Positions 19,437-32,600 of a DNA stretch of 64,000 bases are shown one piece after another; position 1 is the first letter of the stretch; each line of letters opens with the position of its first letter. Below the pieces are notes generated by a model. The model was not told where the DNA came from and made no database searches. It saw only the letters and a list, made by a program, of their open reading frames with translations. This stretch comes from Kitagawia praeruptora (taxonomy: Eukaryota; Streptophyta; Magnoliopsida; Apiales; Apiaceae). The stretch is from the NCBI GenBank assembly GCA_037693485.1, contig CM075352.1, positions 20,394,001-20,458,000 of the forward strand, read 5' to 3'. The translations under genes and the position numbers were made by a program.

Positions 19437-21807
19437 TCTATTATATTAAAGCCAAAACATTAAAAGTTTGGTTGGTTGGTACCTATTAAATTTACCTAAT
19501 TACCCATTAATATTAATATTATCAATTACAATTTTTAATTTTTATTACTAACTACACAAACCTCCTTACCCCCATTACATTCAGACCACCACATTCGGAC
19601 ATCATGAGCATCTTTCAGAACCTCTCTCCTCTTCCAAGCGTTTGAAGATTCAAACTTCCATCCTCGACAGTCATGGCAGGATCCTCCGACAATTCGCTCC
19701 GTTGATTTTACTTATTTACCCTTACTTGATTATAGATAAACTCCATCCTACTAACAAATTAATTTCCTTTTTCAAATTAAACGAATTATCTTTTCTACTT
19801 TTTACTAATTAATAAATTTCCCTTTTTAGGTAAAACACATTATCTTTTATATTGTATCTAACTAAAATTTCTCCTTTCTTATAAACACTACCAGCAATTT
19901 TATTTAATAAAATAACATAATTATATTATAATTACTATTAACTAATCATTTTCAGCTAAAACATGTACCTTTTCCCTATTCTGTAACTAAAATATCTCTT
20001 TTTTCAATTATATCACGGATGGTTCTATTTAATAAAATAAAATAATAATATTATAATACTAATAATTACCGATTACCTTTTTCAGCTAAAACGTATCATC
20101 TTTTCCATATTTCATAATTAAAATTCCTTTTTTCTATAAATATCACGGGCAACATTAATTTCAAAGACACTACGAGCAATCTAATTTAGTAAAATAACAT
20201 AAATTAAATAATAATTATTATAAACTAATCAATTAAAATTTTCATCTAAAACATGTCACCTTTTTAATTTTCACATTACCTTTTCTATTTTCTCTAACTA
20301 ACGTGTGTCTTTTTTCAATTATATCACGGGCGATTCTATTTAATAAAATAAAATACTCCCTCCATCTCATTTTATGTATCCTGTTTGACTTTTTTGTAGT
20401 CAAATTGATACGACTTTGATTGATAATTAAAACTTATTTCCTTAAAATTTCAAAAAACTGAAAAATACATTTTAAAGTAAATTAAAAATATTTTTCAATG
20501 ATATAATTTTTATTACTTTTTTCAATTATATAGCATATGTAATTTCCGGTCAAAGTTTTGTCAAATTGACTACAAAAAAGTAAAACAGGACATATAAAAT
20601 GAGATGGAGGGAGTAACAATATTATAATATTATTAATTAATCGATTAAGTTTTTCAGCTAAAATGTATAATCTTTTCTATATTTTCTAACTAAAATCACC
20701 CTTTTTCTAAAATTTTCACGGTCCTTTTCTTAAAACATTACGAACAATTTAACTTTGTAAAATTACATAATTAAATTATAATTAATATAAACTAATCAAT
20801 TACCTTTTTCACCTAAAACATGTTTCCTTTCTAATTTTCTCTAACTAAAACCTCTCTTTTCAAGTTAAATCACGGCATTCTATAATTACTATTAACTAAT
20901 CAATTACCTTTTTCAGTCAAGACATGTTACCTTTTCTCTATTCTGTAATTAAAATATCCCTTTTTCCAATTATATCACGGGTGGTTCTATTTAATAAAAT
21001 AAAATAATAATATTATATATTATAATACTAATAATTACCGATTACCTTTTTCAGCTAAAACGTATCGTCTTTTCCATATTTCATAATTAAAATTCTTTTT
21101 TTCTAGAAATATCACGGACAACATTAATTTCCCATTATCTAAAGACACTACGAGCAATTTAATTTAGTAAAATAACATAAATAAAATTATAATTACTTTA
21201 AACTAATCAATTACCTTTTTCACCTAAAACATGTCACCTTTATAATTTTCACATTACCTTCTCTATTTTCTCTAACTAAAATCTGTCTTTTTCAATTATA
21301 TCACGAGTTGTTCTATTAAATAAATTAAAATAATAATATTATAATATTAATAATTAATCGATTATCACGGGCAACATTAATTTTTTCTTTTCTTAAAACA
21401 TTACTAGCAATTTTATTTAGTAAAATAACATAATTGATATATAATTACTATAAACTAATCAATTACCTTTTTCACCTAAAACATGCTTCTTTTTTAATTT
21501 TCTCTAACAAAGATCTCAATTTTTTCAGTTAAATCATGACATTCTATTTAATAAAATTAAATAATAATTTTATAAGTATTTATAATTAATCGATTACATT
21601 TTTCAACTAAAATGTTATCTTTTCAATATTTTTAAACTAAAATCCCTTTTTTCTTAGAAATATTACGGATATTTATATAATTATTATCAAATCATTTCAT
21701 TTAAAAATTTAAGCCTCGAAAATTCATATCTAAAAAAAGTAATTCAAACTAATAAAAAATCATATAATATTAAAAGAAATCCGTGCATCGCACGGGTTTT
21801 AAGCTAG
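19437..21807 (+). mobile_element. Non-autonomous Helitron (2.4 kb)
   Basis: It starts TCTATTATATTAAAGCC at 19437. It ends with the hairpin CCGTGCATCGCACGG (21781-21795) followed by GTTTTAAGCTAG, CTAG at 21804-21807, with T as the next base. These are the textbook Helitron ends (5' TC, 3' hairpin plus CTRR). The body has no Rep/helicase coding. It is built from four to five diverged copies of a 300-500 bp AT-rich module with the phrases 'acctttttcacctaaaacatg' and 'tatcacgggcaacattaa'. A Stowaway MITE is inserted at 20356. Confidence 0.85.
20356..20613. mobile_element. Stowaway MITE (258 bp)
   Basis: The terminal inverted repeats begin CTCCCTCCATCTCATTTTAT and extend about 50 bp with a few mismatches. 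The TA dinucleotides at 20354-20355 and 20614-20615 are the target duplication. CTCCCTCC ends with TA duplication are diagnostic of Stowaway (Tc1/mariner-type) elements. It lies inside the Helitron and so inserted later. Confidence 0.95.
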
Positions 21808-23400
21808 TACTATTATATAAATTCCGAAACATTGAAAGTTTTGGTACCTGTTTTTTTGTACTAAGTAAATTTACTTATTTACCCTTCATTATAAAAAAAT
21901 ATATATGATGTCTATACTATTAAAACTTCTAAAATAAATAATAACATAATATAAATTAATAGTAAGTAGTCAATTGCCTTTTTTCGCATTTACTTTTAAT
22001 TGAAGATATTACCTTTTATTAACTCCTAAAAACATCAATCGTATCATATCTTGCAATCATTAATATTTTCTTCCAAATTAAAACACGTTACCCTTTTAAT
22101 TTAAAACTAATCTTATAATCATTAATATATTAAAAGTCTGACTTCGAGTGGGTTTTTGATGGTTTTGATTACATATATGCATAGATTGGTGCATATAAAG
22201 ATGTTGTGTATATGTATAGATTAATATAATATCATATTTTTCAATTATTAATAAATATATTAAAAATATGTATATGCTGTTTATAATAAGAAAACAATAA
22301 AAAATTTGAAACTTATTTTTTGGTATATGTTTCTTAGTATATCGTGAATTTACTTATTTAACCTTTATTATAAAGAAAAATATATACAATGATCTATACT
22401 ATTAAAACACCTAACATAATATAATTACGGTAATTAGTCGATTGTGTTTTTCACATTTACTTCTAGTTGAAGATATTACCTTTTATAAACACCTAAAAAC
22501 ATCAATCATATCATATCTTCCAATCATATCATATCTAGCAATAATTAATATATACCAAAAAATTTCACATCATATCTTCTAATCATTAACAAAATATAAT
22601 AAAAATTTGTACTACGAATAATGACCATTAGATTTTTAGTAAAAAATCAAAATCGTTAGATCTAATGATTAAATATATTATATTCAAGGTTAGAATCCTA
22701 TCAACGGCATATTTATTTTAAAATTTTAATTAATTAAATTTATATTAAATTATTAATATTAAAATTAAAATAAAATATCGTGAATTTACTTATTTAACCT
22801 TTATTATAAAGAAAAATATATACAATGATCTATACTATTAAAACACCTAAAATAAATAATAACATAATATAATTACGGTAATTAGTCAATTTTGTTTTTC
22901 ACATTTACTTTTAGTGGAAGATATTACCTTTTATAAACACCTAAAAACATCAATCATATCTAGCAATAATTAATATATACCAAAAAACTTCACATCATAT
23001 CTTCTAATCATTAACAAAATATAATAAAAAAAATTGTATACTACGAATAATGACCATTAGATTTTAAGTAAAAAATCAAAATCGTTAGATCTAATGATTA
23101 AATATATTATATTCAAGGTTCGAATCCTATCAACGACATATTTATTTTAAAATTTTATAATATAAGTTTTAAACCATGCATATCATTAATTAAATTTATA
23201 TTAAATTATTAATATTATAAATAATGATTATATAAAAATATATTTATAACATAAAATAAAATTTGTTACATATCAAAAAAAATATGTGCATCGAAAGGAA
23301 ATATTAATGATGGAAATATATGATACGATTGATGTTATTTATAAAAGGTAGTATCTTGACTGATTACCATTAATTATATTATGTTATTACTTATTTATAT
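21808..23400 (+). mobile_element. Helitron-derived fragments, including a second 5' end and a duplication
   Basis: Directly after the CTAG of the previous Helitron comes TACTATTATATAAATTCCG, a second Helitron-like 5' end. No clean 3' hairpin follows; the nearest is the degenerate 'atatgtgcatcgaaagg' at about 23281. The phrases 'ccttttataaacacctaaaaacatcaatc' and 'ttaatatatacc' are shared with the Helitron at 9871. Two copies of a roughly 330-bp block (about 22345-22685 and 22770-23110) are nearly identical, including 'aatgaccattagattttta/agtaaaaaatc'. Confidence 0.6.
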
Positions 23401-23626
23401 AACGATTAAGCGAATTCGTGGTAAAGCACCTTTAATTACATGAAATGTTACTCTCTGTCCAATTTATCTAAGTATATTACTATATAATTGAAAACTACAT
23501 TGAGATGCTACAAGATCAAACTAAGAATAGAGTACACAAAATGAAGCCCTCGTTTTATTATATTTTCTTAGTTTTGTTTATTGTTAATAAGTACCTATTG
23601 TTAATTTTGTTTTGGTTGCAACTGAA

Positions 23627-24104
23627 TGCAACCACATTCAACCAAATGCAACCACATTCAATTTTTTTTTAAGGTGGGATGATTTTTGGTGGATTTGGGT
23701 TGCAAGGCCCCGCTAGGGGCAATATTCAACCAAATGCAACCACATTCAACTTTTTTTTTAAGGTGGGGTGATTTTGGTGGATTTGGGTTGCAAGGCCCCG
23801 CCAGGGGCAATATTCAACCAAATGCAACCACATTCAAATTTAGTTGCATGTGGTTGCATTATATATATATATATTAGAGTTCAAAAAAGAGGTCGAAAAT
23901 GACAACTGAAAAATGGAACTTGAAATCAGCAACTGAGAGTGCAACCACATTCAACTTTTTTTTAAGGTGAGATGATTTTGGGTTGCATGGCCCCGTAGGG
24001 GCATATTCAACTGAATGCAACCACATTCAACTATGCAACCACATGCACTCAGTTGCTGATTTCAAGTTCCAATTTTCAGTTGTCATTTTCGACCTCTTTT
24101 TTGA

Positions 24105-24175
<71 letters not shown>

Positions 24176-24350
24176 TATTAGAGTTCAAAATTTTAGTTGA
24201 ATTTAGTTGAATGTGGTTGCATTCAGTTGAATATGCCCCTGCGGGGCCTTGGAACCCAAATAGCACCCACCTTAAAAAAAGAAAAATGTTGAAGTCGATG
24301 TGGTTGAATGTGGTTGCATTCAGTTGCAACCAAAATATCACTCCACCTTA
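23627..24350. repeat. Fold-back repeat cluster around a (TA)n core
   Basis: The motif GCAACCACATTCAA occurs about six times in the left half and inverted in the right half. A longer block (aaggtggg...gatttgggttgcaaggccccgc.aggggcaatattcaac) is tandemly repeated at about 23672 and 23758, shortened at 23965, and inverted at 24220-24275. A second inverted pair, 'gaggtcgaaaatgacaactg', flanks the TA run at 24113-24178. The arrangement suggests a fold-back or MITE-like element that expanded. I cannot assign a superfamily. Confidence 0.75.
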
Positions 24351-25155
24351 AAAAAACAGGCGAAGGAATGAAAGAGGGCGGGAGAAAGGAGGGGGGGAGG
24401 GAAAGGGGAACCCTAATATCTAGTATTTTTGCGATTTTGAAACTTAGGTTGGTAAAATTGCAAATAACTATTCTTAGCAAAAGTAAATGTGCAAAAATTT
24501 ACTTTTTCCTACATATTTATGAATAAAGCCCTAAATTGTATTTTTTATAAAAAAAAATTTTAGCCCAGGTCATCTTAAAATCCTAGATCCGCCCCTGGAT
24601 TAGGATATGGGAATTGTAACTATTACTTTAATTCAAGAATACAAAATTTAAAAAAAAAATCATCTTTTATTAAAAATGATATATAATTTTATATGTATCA
24701 ACCTATCTAATTATAATAATAGTAATTTTTATAACAAAGGTCGTAGTCCCTCCTCTCTGTCTCCTCCTCTCCCAAAAAAAATATTAAACTAAAGTTTAGG
24801 GGACGACATCGGCCTTTTGGTTGATGATAAACCCTTTTTTTTTAATTTTCCTTGATTTTGCTTTGTTTTTTTAAATAAACATCTCTTTTTATTGAGAGTC
24901 TAGTACCCCGTTGGTGGTTTTATCTACCGATATATCAGATTTTGTACTTTCTCCTTGTGAATGATAACTCCCGTTTTTTATTTTAATTTTACTTTATTTT
25001 CAATAAATATCTCTATTTATGGGAGTCTAATACCCTGCTAGTGAAAAATTTAGGGATGACTTCTGATTGATCCTAAAATAATTCTTCTTTTCTGATTGGT
25101 TAATTAAAAGATTATAATTAATATCCAATTTATTAAACTTAATATATTAATTATA
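24351..25155. other. AT-rich sequence without a gene
   Basis: It contains a purine run (24359-24410) and 'atcctagatccgcccctgg' (about 24581), a phrase common at old transposon borders. No coding or RNA gene is seen. Confidence 0.4.
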
Positions 25156-27167
25156 ACACTCCATACAGAACACTTTAAATAAAGAACAATAAAGAACAGC
25201 GATCAGCACCATTCATTCTTTTAACGTCCAGGATTAAAATATACAAAAGTAATAAAATTTAAAAACATATACGTACATAACATCTCATAAACACCAGCAT
25301 AATCAGATATTCGAAGCTCAAAATCCAAAAATTGAAGCAGAAATTGAAGAATCGAAGCTCAACGTCATAGAATTAAAACACAAATCGATGATTCGAAGCA
25401 CAAGCCAAGCAGAAATCGGAGAATCCAAGCAGAAATGGAAGAATCTAAAATCATAATCGAAGAATTGAAACAGAATTCGAAGAATCGAAGCTCAGAATCG
25501 AAAACGGAGTTAATTCCGTCAATATTTAGTGTATAATCGTTCAAAATCGTTGAGGTAATGATTTAAAAATCAGGTTTTATGATTTTGTGTCTAATTATTA
25601 TTACTCTTGAATTATACGAGAGATTCTAAGTTAGATTCCATTTTTATTTGAAATTGTGTTCTACCAATCTAAAGCGAAGCTGCTTCTTAGTTGAAGAATC
25701 ACCGAAAATTCATTCAGAAATTGAAATATCATTGAGAATTATTCAGAGACATTTTAAATAGTTTCTATGTTAGTTGTCATTAGTTTGCATTATTGTGCAA
25801 TAGATTCTATGTTATTCTTGTGTAGTCTATGATAAAATCTATAAGGTTGCAGAGCAAGATAGAATCTGGTTCACATTAAGAAGTTATCTGAAGCTATTTG
25901 GAATAGATGGAGAGTAATTTGATACCACAGAATGTTTTAAGATTTCCATTTTTGTTTAACAGAATAGTTAAGATTCTTGGTCACTTATAATTTCAGGTTT
26001 CAAGCTCTCATAAGTTATACACCTGTTACTAGTATATATCACTGTGGCAGTGGCAATAGACAGATGATAGATAAAAGCGGCAAGAAGAAAATCAGAGGCG
26101 AAATTTCTTTGTATGTCAGCGACAGAACAAACAACAAAACTTTCACATCCACTCCACTTAAGAGCTTACTCATATTTTGCGATCACTCACAGAACAGACA
26201 CTATCTCACTCACACGGGGATGACCCAAGTAGGTGTGTAGAACACAAATCAACACATAGCAAAATTATCAACACTACAGGGAATATTTTCTTGTACAAGT
26301 TCCTTGTCTTTTAGATAATGCTTTTAAGTCCAATCAATAGTATCACATATTCACATTGTTGCAGTCCTACGTGCTTTGGGAAGACAATAGTCCACTTCTG
26401 AAATTCAAACAAAAATCCATATAGAATCCGCTAAATGCTAAACTAAAAAAGCAAGAATCTTTGTCACACTTGGTTATTTATATGCTTTCTATTTGGTTAC
26501 CCTGTTCACATAGAAAGGTTAAGCGTATCTTATCTTCTCAAAGTCGTTATCTTCCCCGATAGATTAAATCGTGTTCAAAGATTCTGCTTCACAAACAATA
26601 TTCAGGTTTTACATTGAGACAATTAACTTCTATTGCTATTCATGTTTGTTTTGAAATACTTGTATCGTTTGCATTACATTCTCTGTTCTCATATCTTAAA
26701 CTTCTACATGTAACTATGTTAGAGTCTTTATTTGTCTCGGCCTTAACAAAAGAAGGATGGTTCTACAAATCATAAAAGTCTATCTTCCCAGTTGCAAACA
26801 CCAAGCACAATGATCGTTTCGAACTAATTACTAATCTTTATTGCCAGATGTGTCTGGCAATTCTTAGGACACTGATAGAGAGCTAAAAAGTCAATGCAAT
26901 AGTCAATTTCTAGCCAATTGTTGTTAATCAAATGACAATTGTTGATTCTATGCTAGATTCTGTATTATGTTATGAAAATTCAGTTGTACATATGTTTTAT
27001 GTATTTTTGAGAATTTTTATATATTTATTCTATGTTAGATTCTACCTTAATTGTCCATCTGTCTTTTGAATAATAATGATTCTCATCTTGATTCTACATT
27101 TATAGTTTTGATTCTCAGATAACCATTTCCAAGTTCAGAGACTGAAATATCTAAGTTATGATAACAG

Positions 27168-27585
27168 ACTGTTGTAACTTCAATTGCTAGTGATCCAAAT
27201 GTCTGGACTGCTGTATTGAAAAATGATGCACTTGTGGAATTTCTCCACTCTCAGAAAACTGGTATGAAATGTTAGTTTCCTAATCACTGTGTTTCAGCTT
27301 CAACAAAATAAAATGAGTTTTCTTTCATGTTTTAGCGGTACTACTTTTTTTAGGACTGAACAGAAGTTCTTAAAATTAACTGCAGGTGCTGAATTTTCAG
27401 GCTACCATTCCCCCAAGCACTCGGAAAATGAGATCTCTGACGAGGAAATCGAAACCAAGAATGATTTTAGCAATTTCTTCCAGGACATTAAAGCCAGACT
27501 AGAAGAGATGATGAACAGCTTATCTGGTTTCTTTCAGGATCTTTTTGTTGGTCCAGGTGCAGTTGATGGAATCTTTTGTCCATGA
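27168..27585 (+). pseudogene. Two exons of an unidentified plant gene inside the inverted-repeat unit
   Basis: Exon 27168-27261 encodes SIASDPNVWTAVLKNDALVE followed by FLHSQKT and ends at a G/GTATG donor. Exon 27386-27585 starts after CTGCAG and continues in frame (split Gly), with an acidic stretch followed by NDFSNFFQDIKARLEEMMNS and LSGFFQDLFVGPGA, and a stop at 27583-27585. The splice phase match shows a real gene structure. The amphipathic C-terminal helix and the conserved-looking 'SDP.VW' motif suggest a small plant protein family of unknown function. There is no start exon, so it is a captured or truncated copy. Confidence 0.6.
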
Positions 27586-27828
27586 TACATTTGTTTAGGT
27601 TTGATATTGTGGAACTAGTGATTTTCCTTCAATTAGGTCCACCTATTTTCTCCTCTGCTATTACAAGCAGATGTTGGCTTGGTGCATAAATGTTATGGAC
27701 TCACTGATTTATTGTTGTGGAATCAGTCACTGAGTTATTGTTAACCAAACACATATTTATTTATTGTAGCGAGTTCCGTAGAAGCTAGGTCGACTTCCCT
27801 AGGCAAGTCAATCTTCACTGAACCAAAC

Positions 27829-29676
27829 TGTTAGGTCCGATAAGATTGTAGAAGGGGGGGTTGAATACAATCTATACCAATTTATCGAAATTTGTCCTTT
27901 AAATAAAAATTGATTTAGACAAATTTGTGCGGAATAAATTGAAACAAATTTCAAGTTGAATATAACAATATATTAACTTGATGGGTGTTACAATTTCAGT
28001 ACAGATTAATTATCAAGATGATAAAAACTAATTAGAAAATTCGACATGAACTTTTCTAATTTAGTTAATAAAAATAAAGATAAGAACTAGGAAACTTAAT
28101 TCGCTAGTAGTACAAGAATCACAAATAAACAAGTTCCACCGGATAAAATATTACAAAGGTGTTGAACTTGATTTTACAGAAAATAATCAGTTCGTGTGTT
28201 CTTGTTTGAGAGAGAGAATGGAGCTGGTTCTTTTGTTCGTGTGTTTGTATGTAATGTTGAAGTGTGTTTTGGTTGTGGCCGCCTCCTGTCTTTTATCTCC
28301 TGACTCTTCAGTCTTTGCTTCACTTTTTAGACTATTCGGAGACTATCAAATGACTTGCAGACTATCCAGTTAATAATATAAACTATCAATTACTCTTGCA
28401 GACTGTCGGTATGACTATCAACTTAAAATCCAGACTACCGGTGATCTGTTTTGTTTTCTGCCAACACAAAGGCCAACTGCAGGGAGGGAGAGTGTACAGC
28501 ACGCGCGATGTGTTTTGCTGGTTTGTACTGGCGCGTGTACCACACGCGCGGGAGGCGCCTAGAACCTTCTGCCGACAACACTCTGCATGCCTGTTTCTTT
28601 TCTTTCTTTTACAATGCTTTTGTTTGTTTATTTGTTTAAACAATTCATACACAACAATTCATTTCTGACCTGCTAGCAAATTCATAGGAAACCGGGGCCT
28701 ATTTCGTCTTATATGGAATGGGCTCCGTAGAAATGCTTTTTAATCCGCATAGCTTATAATATTTAATTAATAAATAATTATTTTAATCCAGAAATTATAA
28801 AAATAAATATCTAATATTATTAGATATTTATAAATATAATTTTTTAAATAAATAAAATATTTATTAATATAAAATTATAAATAAACTCTAAACTGCGATT
28901 ATCTGAGCGTCTGGAACTGGACTCCTTTTGATTAACAAAAAATATATCAATTCCAATCGGGGTTCCAGCTTTAAGAATATATCACTTTCCATATTCTTGT
29001 GATAATTCTATTTTCTCATAACCCGTCCAGGTGTAAGCTACGGTCTCTTGAGGATGTGAAACTGGACTCCTTTTGCTTAGCAAAAAATATATCAATTCCA
29101 ACCGGAGTTTCAGCTTTAAGAATATATCACTTAGAATTTTTTGTGATAATTCTTTTTCCTCGTAGCCATTTCACTTGATAATAAAATCCTTGTGGTTAAT
29201 GAATTTAGCACTTCTGTTGCTTGCACAATGATTTTCTCTCATACCAGTCTTGATATCTTGAACCACTGAATTTAATGATGAACAACCACTGTTAAATGTT
29301 GACACTCGATGTACTGTCTGGTTCATGAGTGACTAACCGCAATGACTGTTCTTCATATATTGACTTTAAAATCTGGTTCCTTTTCTTTTCTCATCTCTCT
29401 TCAATTCTTCTGTACTGACTCTGTCACCGTTGAAATCTCTGTCACTTTAAATGAATCCACTTTTTAACGAATACTCCACTGAGGCTTGATCAGATGACTG
29501 AGCTTCTTTAAATGTAGTAATTCCTCAATTCTGTAGATTGACCTTGTTCTTTTTCTTCTGACAGATAATACAATCTGAGATTCCTTGTGACAGTCTATAT
29601 ACTATTCACTATTACAATCTTGTTTAAGTTGAGTTGTATCCTCGAAATACAAATAAGCTACATCATATGCCTTTCA
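27829..29676 (-). repeat. 3' LTR of copia-1 (1848 bp)
   Basis: TG...CA ends are present, and it matches the right copy along its length. It contains the GC-rich inverted repeat GCGCGTGTACCACACGCGC (28531-28549) in an otherwise AT-rich LTR. The adjacent polypurine tract (29677-29690; minus strand AAATAGGGGGAGAT) marks this as the 3' LTR. Apparent frames within it (28386-28668) are not genes. Confidence 0.95.
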
Positions 29677-29690
29677 ATCTCCCCCTATTT
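29677..29690 (-). other. Polypurine tract of copia-1
   Basis: The minus strand reads AAATAGGGGGAGAT directly before the 3' LTR, the standard plus-strand priming site. Several similar CTCCCCC-rich tracts recur at about 30187-30330 (plus strand), so extra polypurine-like sites exist in the 3' region. Confidence 0.85.
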
Positions 29691-32600
29691 GTTTGTTAGA
29701 CAATAACAAGCAAATACCTAGAGGATAACTTAACTAACTCACTTAAACAAGAAAAAGATTAAGCAATTAGGAGCTTAGCAAATAGTATATTAAAAAATTC
29801 TCTGGTTTGAATTTAACAATTCCAGAATCCTCAGTTGATGAAATGATATATGACTGTTCCTCTAGCACTGAACTGATCTTCAATAGATAACTCATCTTCA
29901 TTTATGATTCTTCATATCTCTGCCTGATAATCCTTCACATCTTACATTGGTGATTATCAGCAGTTCTTGATTTACAATCACTTCCCTTCTCTGACACAAC
30001 TTTTCTCACTAAAGAAAAACAACTGTTCCTACTATGTAAAAAATGGTGAATCAATACCATTTCTAAAACTTCTAGGAAATCTACTACTCATCCAGTTAGC
30101 CTTTATACATAGTACATTGAAAGACTAATAGAATAGTATTGTGATGTAATCTTCTCCTTATATCTCCCCTTTCTTCTCAACTGAATCTCCCCCTTAGTAA
30201 CTTTACTTGCTTCTCCTCCCAAGCACAGTCTGTAAATGCTCCCCCTTTCTAACCTACTCTCCTTTAAATACTCCCCCTTTCTAACCTACTCTCCTTTTTC
30301 TTGTACCCCTTTACTTCTCCCCCTTAGTTGAGGAATCCTTCAATCAACTAGTTGACAAAGTAGTTGTATCAATTATAGAGTTCTTTGTTAGAAAGGAAGT
30401 TTCATTTTCTTCCTCACTGTGAGTGTGTGATAGTGTTTAGTGTACCTCACAAGTGTTTCACTCTTCTCTCCACTCATTTGTGTTGAGTGTCTCACTTCTC
30501 TCTGTGTTTACACTCTTGCTCACTGGTGTATCACTCATATCACTCATAGGTCCAACATTCTTTAGTGTACCTGCAAGGAAAAATCACGCTAGCCCCTTCA
30601 AGAGAGGTCAGTGGTGGTGCAATGGGAGTTCGCAAATCCCAAATCCTCGTTGGACTCGTCAGACGAATCTGAGTCATAATCTACAAGTTGCTAGTTTTCC
30701 CTTTTTAGGGTTTTCAGATTTGAATTCTGAGAAGGTAAACAATGATCTATAAATTAGCATTGAGATCAAGATTTCCTTCTCATGTCTGTGAAGACACTTA
30801 GTTCATTAAAGAATCTTTAACTTATAATCCTAACCGTAAAATGGTTGGATTACAGGTTTCCGTCAATTCATCCTTAGTGTGTGCATTCTCACTTTGTGCA
30901 TATGAAATATTTTGGTTAGTGTATAAGGTAGTGACTCTCCAACTGAATATCCCACACATCCTTATTTGCTGAATCAAGTGCAGTTACTCCCTGGTGACCT
31001 TTAGTATGATAGGTAACTTCCTTTTAGGGTGTAAGATAGAATGTGTTTGAGTTTGACTGTAGTCTGGGATAAAAGTTATTGGGTATAGAACCTCATGACT
31101 AATCATGTGAGAAAACAATATTCCATGTAGATGAACCTGCATCACAGAATATGAGCAATATAGATAGAATGCATTTTTAACATTGAAAAGTTTTCTGAGA
31201 AAATATTGCATTTATCTTAAGAAAAATGATGTACAGTTGTGATTTCAAAAGGTTTAACATATAAGCAATCACAACTATAGAAAGAGATTTTGAGTTAGAA
31301 AGTTAAAGAGATCTTGAGCCGGTTTTACTAAACAAAAACAAAGACAAAAATCCAATTAATAGATATTAATCGAATTAATATATGTTAATGTTTAAACCAA
31401 TACAAACAAAACTATTTTATCATGTTTTAGATCATGTATGTTAGATACCAACAATTACCACTTGTTAACACTTGTTAGGTCTTGTCTTCCAATTGTTAGA
31501 ACCTGAAAATCAAACGTTAGTTCCTAAACAATTGAATTGACATATACCATTTTGATACCAACAATGGTCCTATATAAGAAATTCTGTTAATAACAACAAC
31601 ACAACAAATATTAGAATTTAAACTGCAAGTTGTGTGTGTGTTAAACAGAAGAACAGTAAAAGAACCAAGTACAGGCACCTGTTTGTAAGTTTTGAAAGTA
31701 TAGTGACTAAACTGAAAAAACTATACAAACTGTTTATATACACATCAAAAAAAATATACAAAAATAAGAAATAATACACATAATAATTATACAAAATAAA
31801 AACTAAAAATAAAAGAAAAATTTGATTTTTTTTAATTAGAAATAAAAGAAAATAATTTACAAAAATATTTACAACAATATAACTACTTAAAAATAGCTAA
31901 ATAGAAAATACTAAAAATACCATAGGTTATCCTTTTTTTTTCAAAATCAAACATTAATAACAAAAGGATAAACACTACAAACCATTTAATAGAATATTAT
32001 ATATATTTACAAGAAATATTTATAGTAAATTAATAAATCATTATATTTTCTAATAAATAACTTTCTACTAGAAAATTATTTAAAGAGAAAATATGACTTA
32101 TTAAGATAATACAAATATTGAAAAGTGACTTTTAAAATAATGAAATTTTCAACAAAAATAGTTTCCTAAAAATTCTAACTTGAGAATTAGAGAAAAATAT
32201 TTTTAGAGAAAACTTATCATTCTAAAATCCAGAACCATGGAGTATAACAATAGAATGACTATGACAATTCTTTTAAAAAGATAACAAGTAAGAATTTAGA
32301 AAGAATGTCATACCATTTACTTGGTGCTTAGATCTCGGCACCAGCTTCCATGCTTCTTGTTGTTCAGGATCAGCAAGTGCTATCTCAGATTCCTTAGATT
32401 CTATACTTTGATTCTGAGAAGCCCTTCTAGTTCTTACTCCAACATCTGGATCACCAATGATCAGCTCTATTCCAAATAGATTGTCCGAGAAGGTTAAATC
32501 TTGATGAATCGCCTTGTTCTTCATTGTGATGTTGTGTTTGACTAGTTGATCCTTTGTTGCCTTCCCTCGAGTTATTGCCAGCTTGACTTGATGATTCTTT

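Noticed and set aside
24027..24341. 104-residue frame rich in Tyr/Ile
   Set aside because: It is translation of a (TA)n run and fold-back repeats.
28531..28549. GC-rich inverted repeat as a terminator
   Set aside because: The context is an LTR in a plant nuclear genome; there is no reason to call a bacterial-type terminator.
28386..28668. Frames of 88-90 residues in the copia-1 LTRs (also 38165-38465)
   Set aside because: They lie within LTRs, are not conserved between the two LTR copies because of indels, and have no domain.
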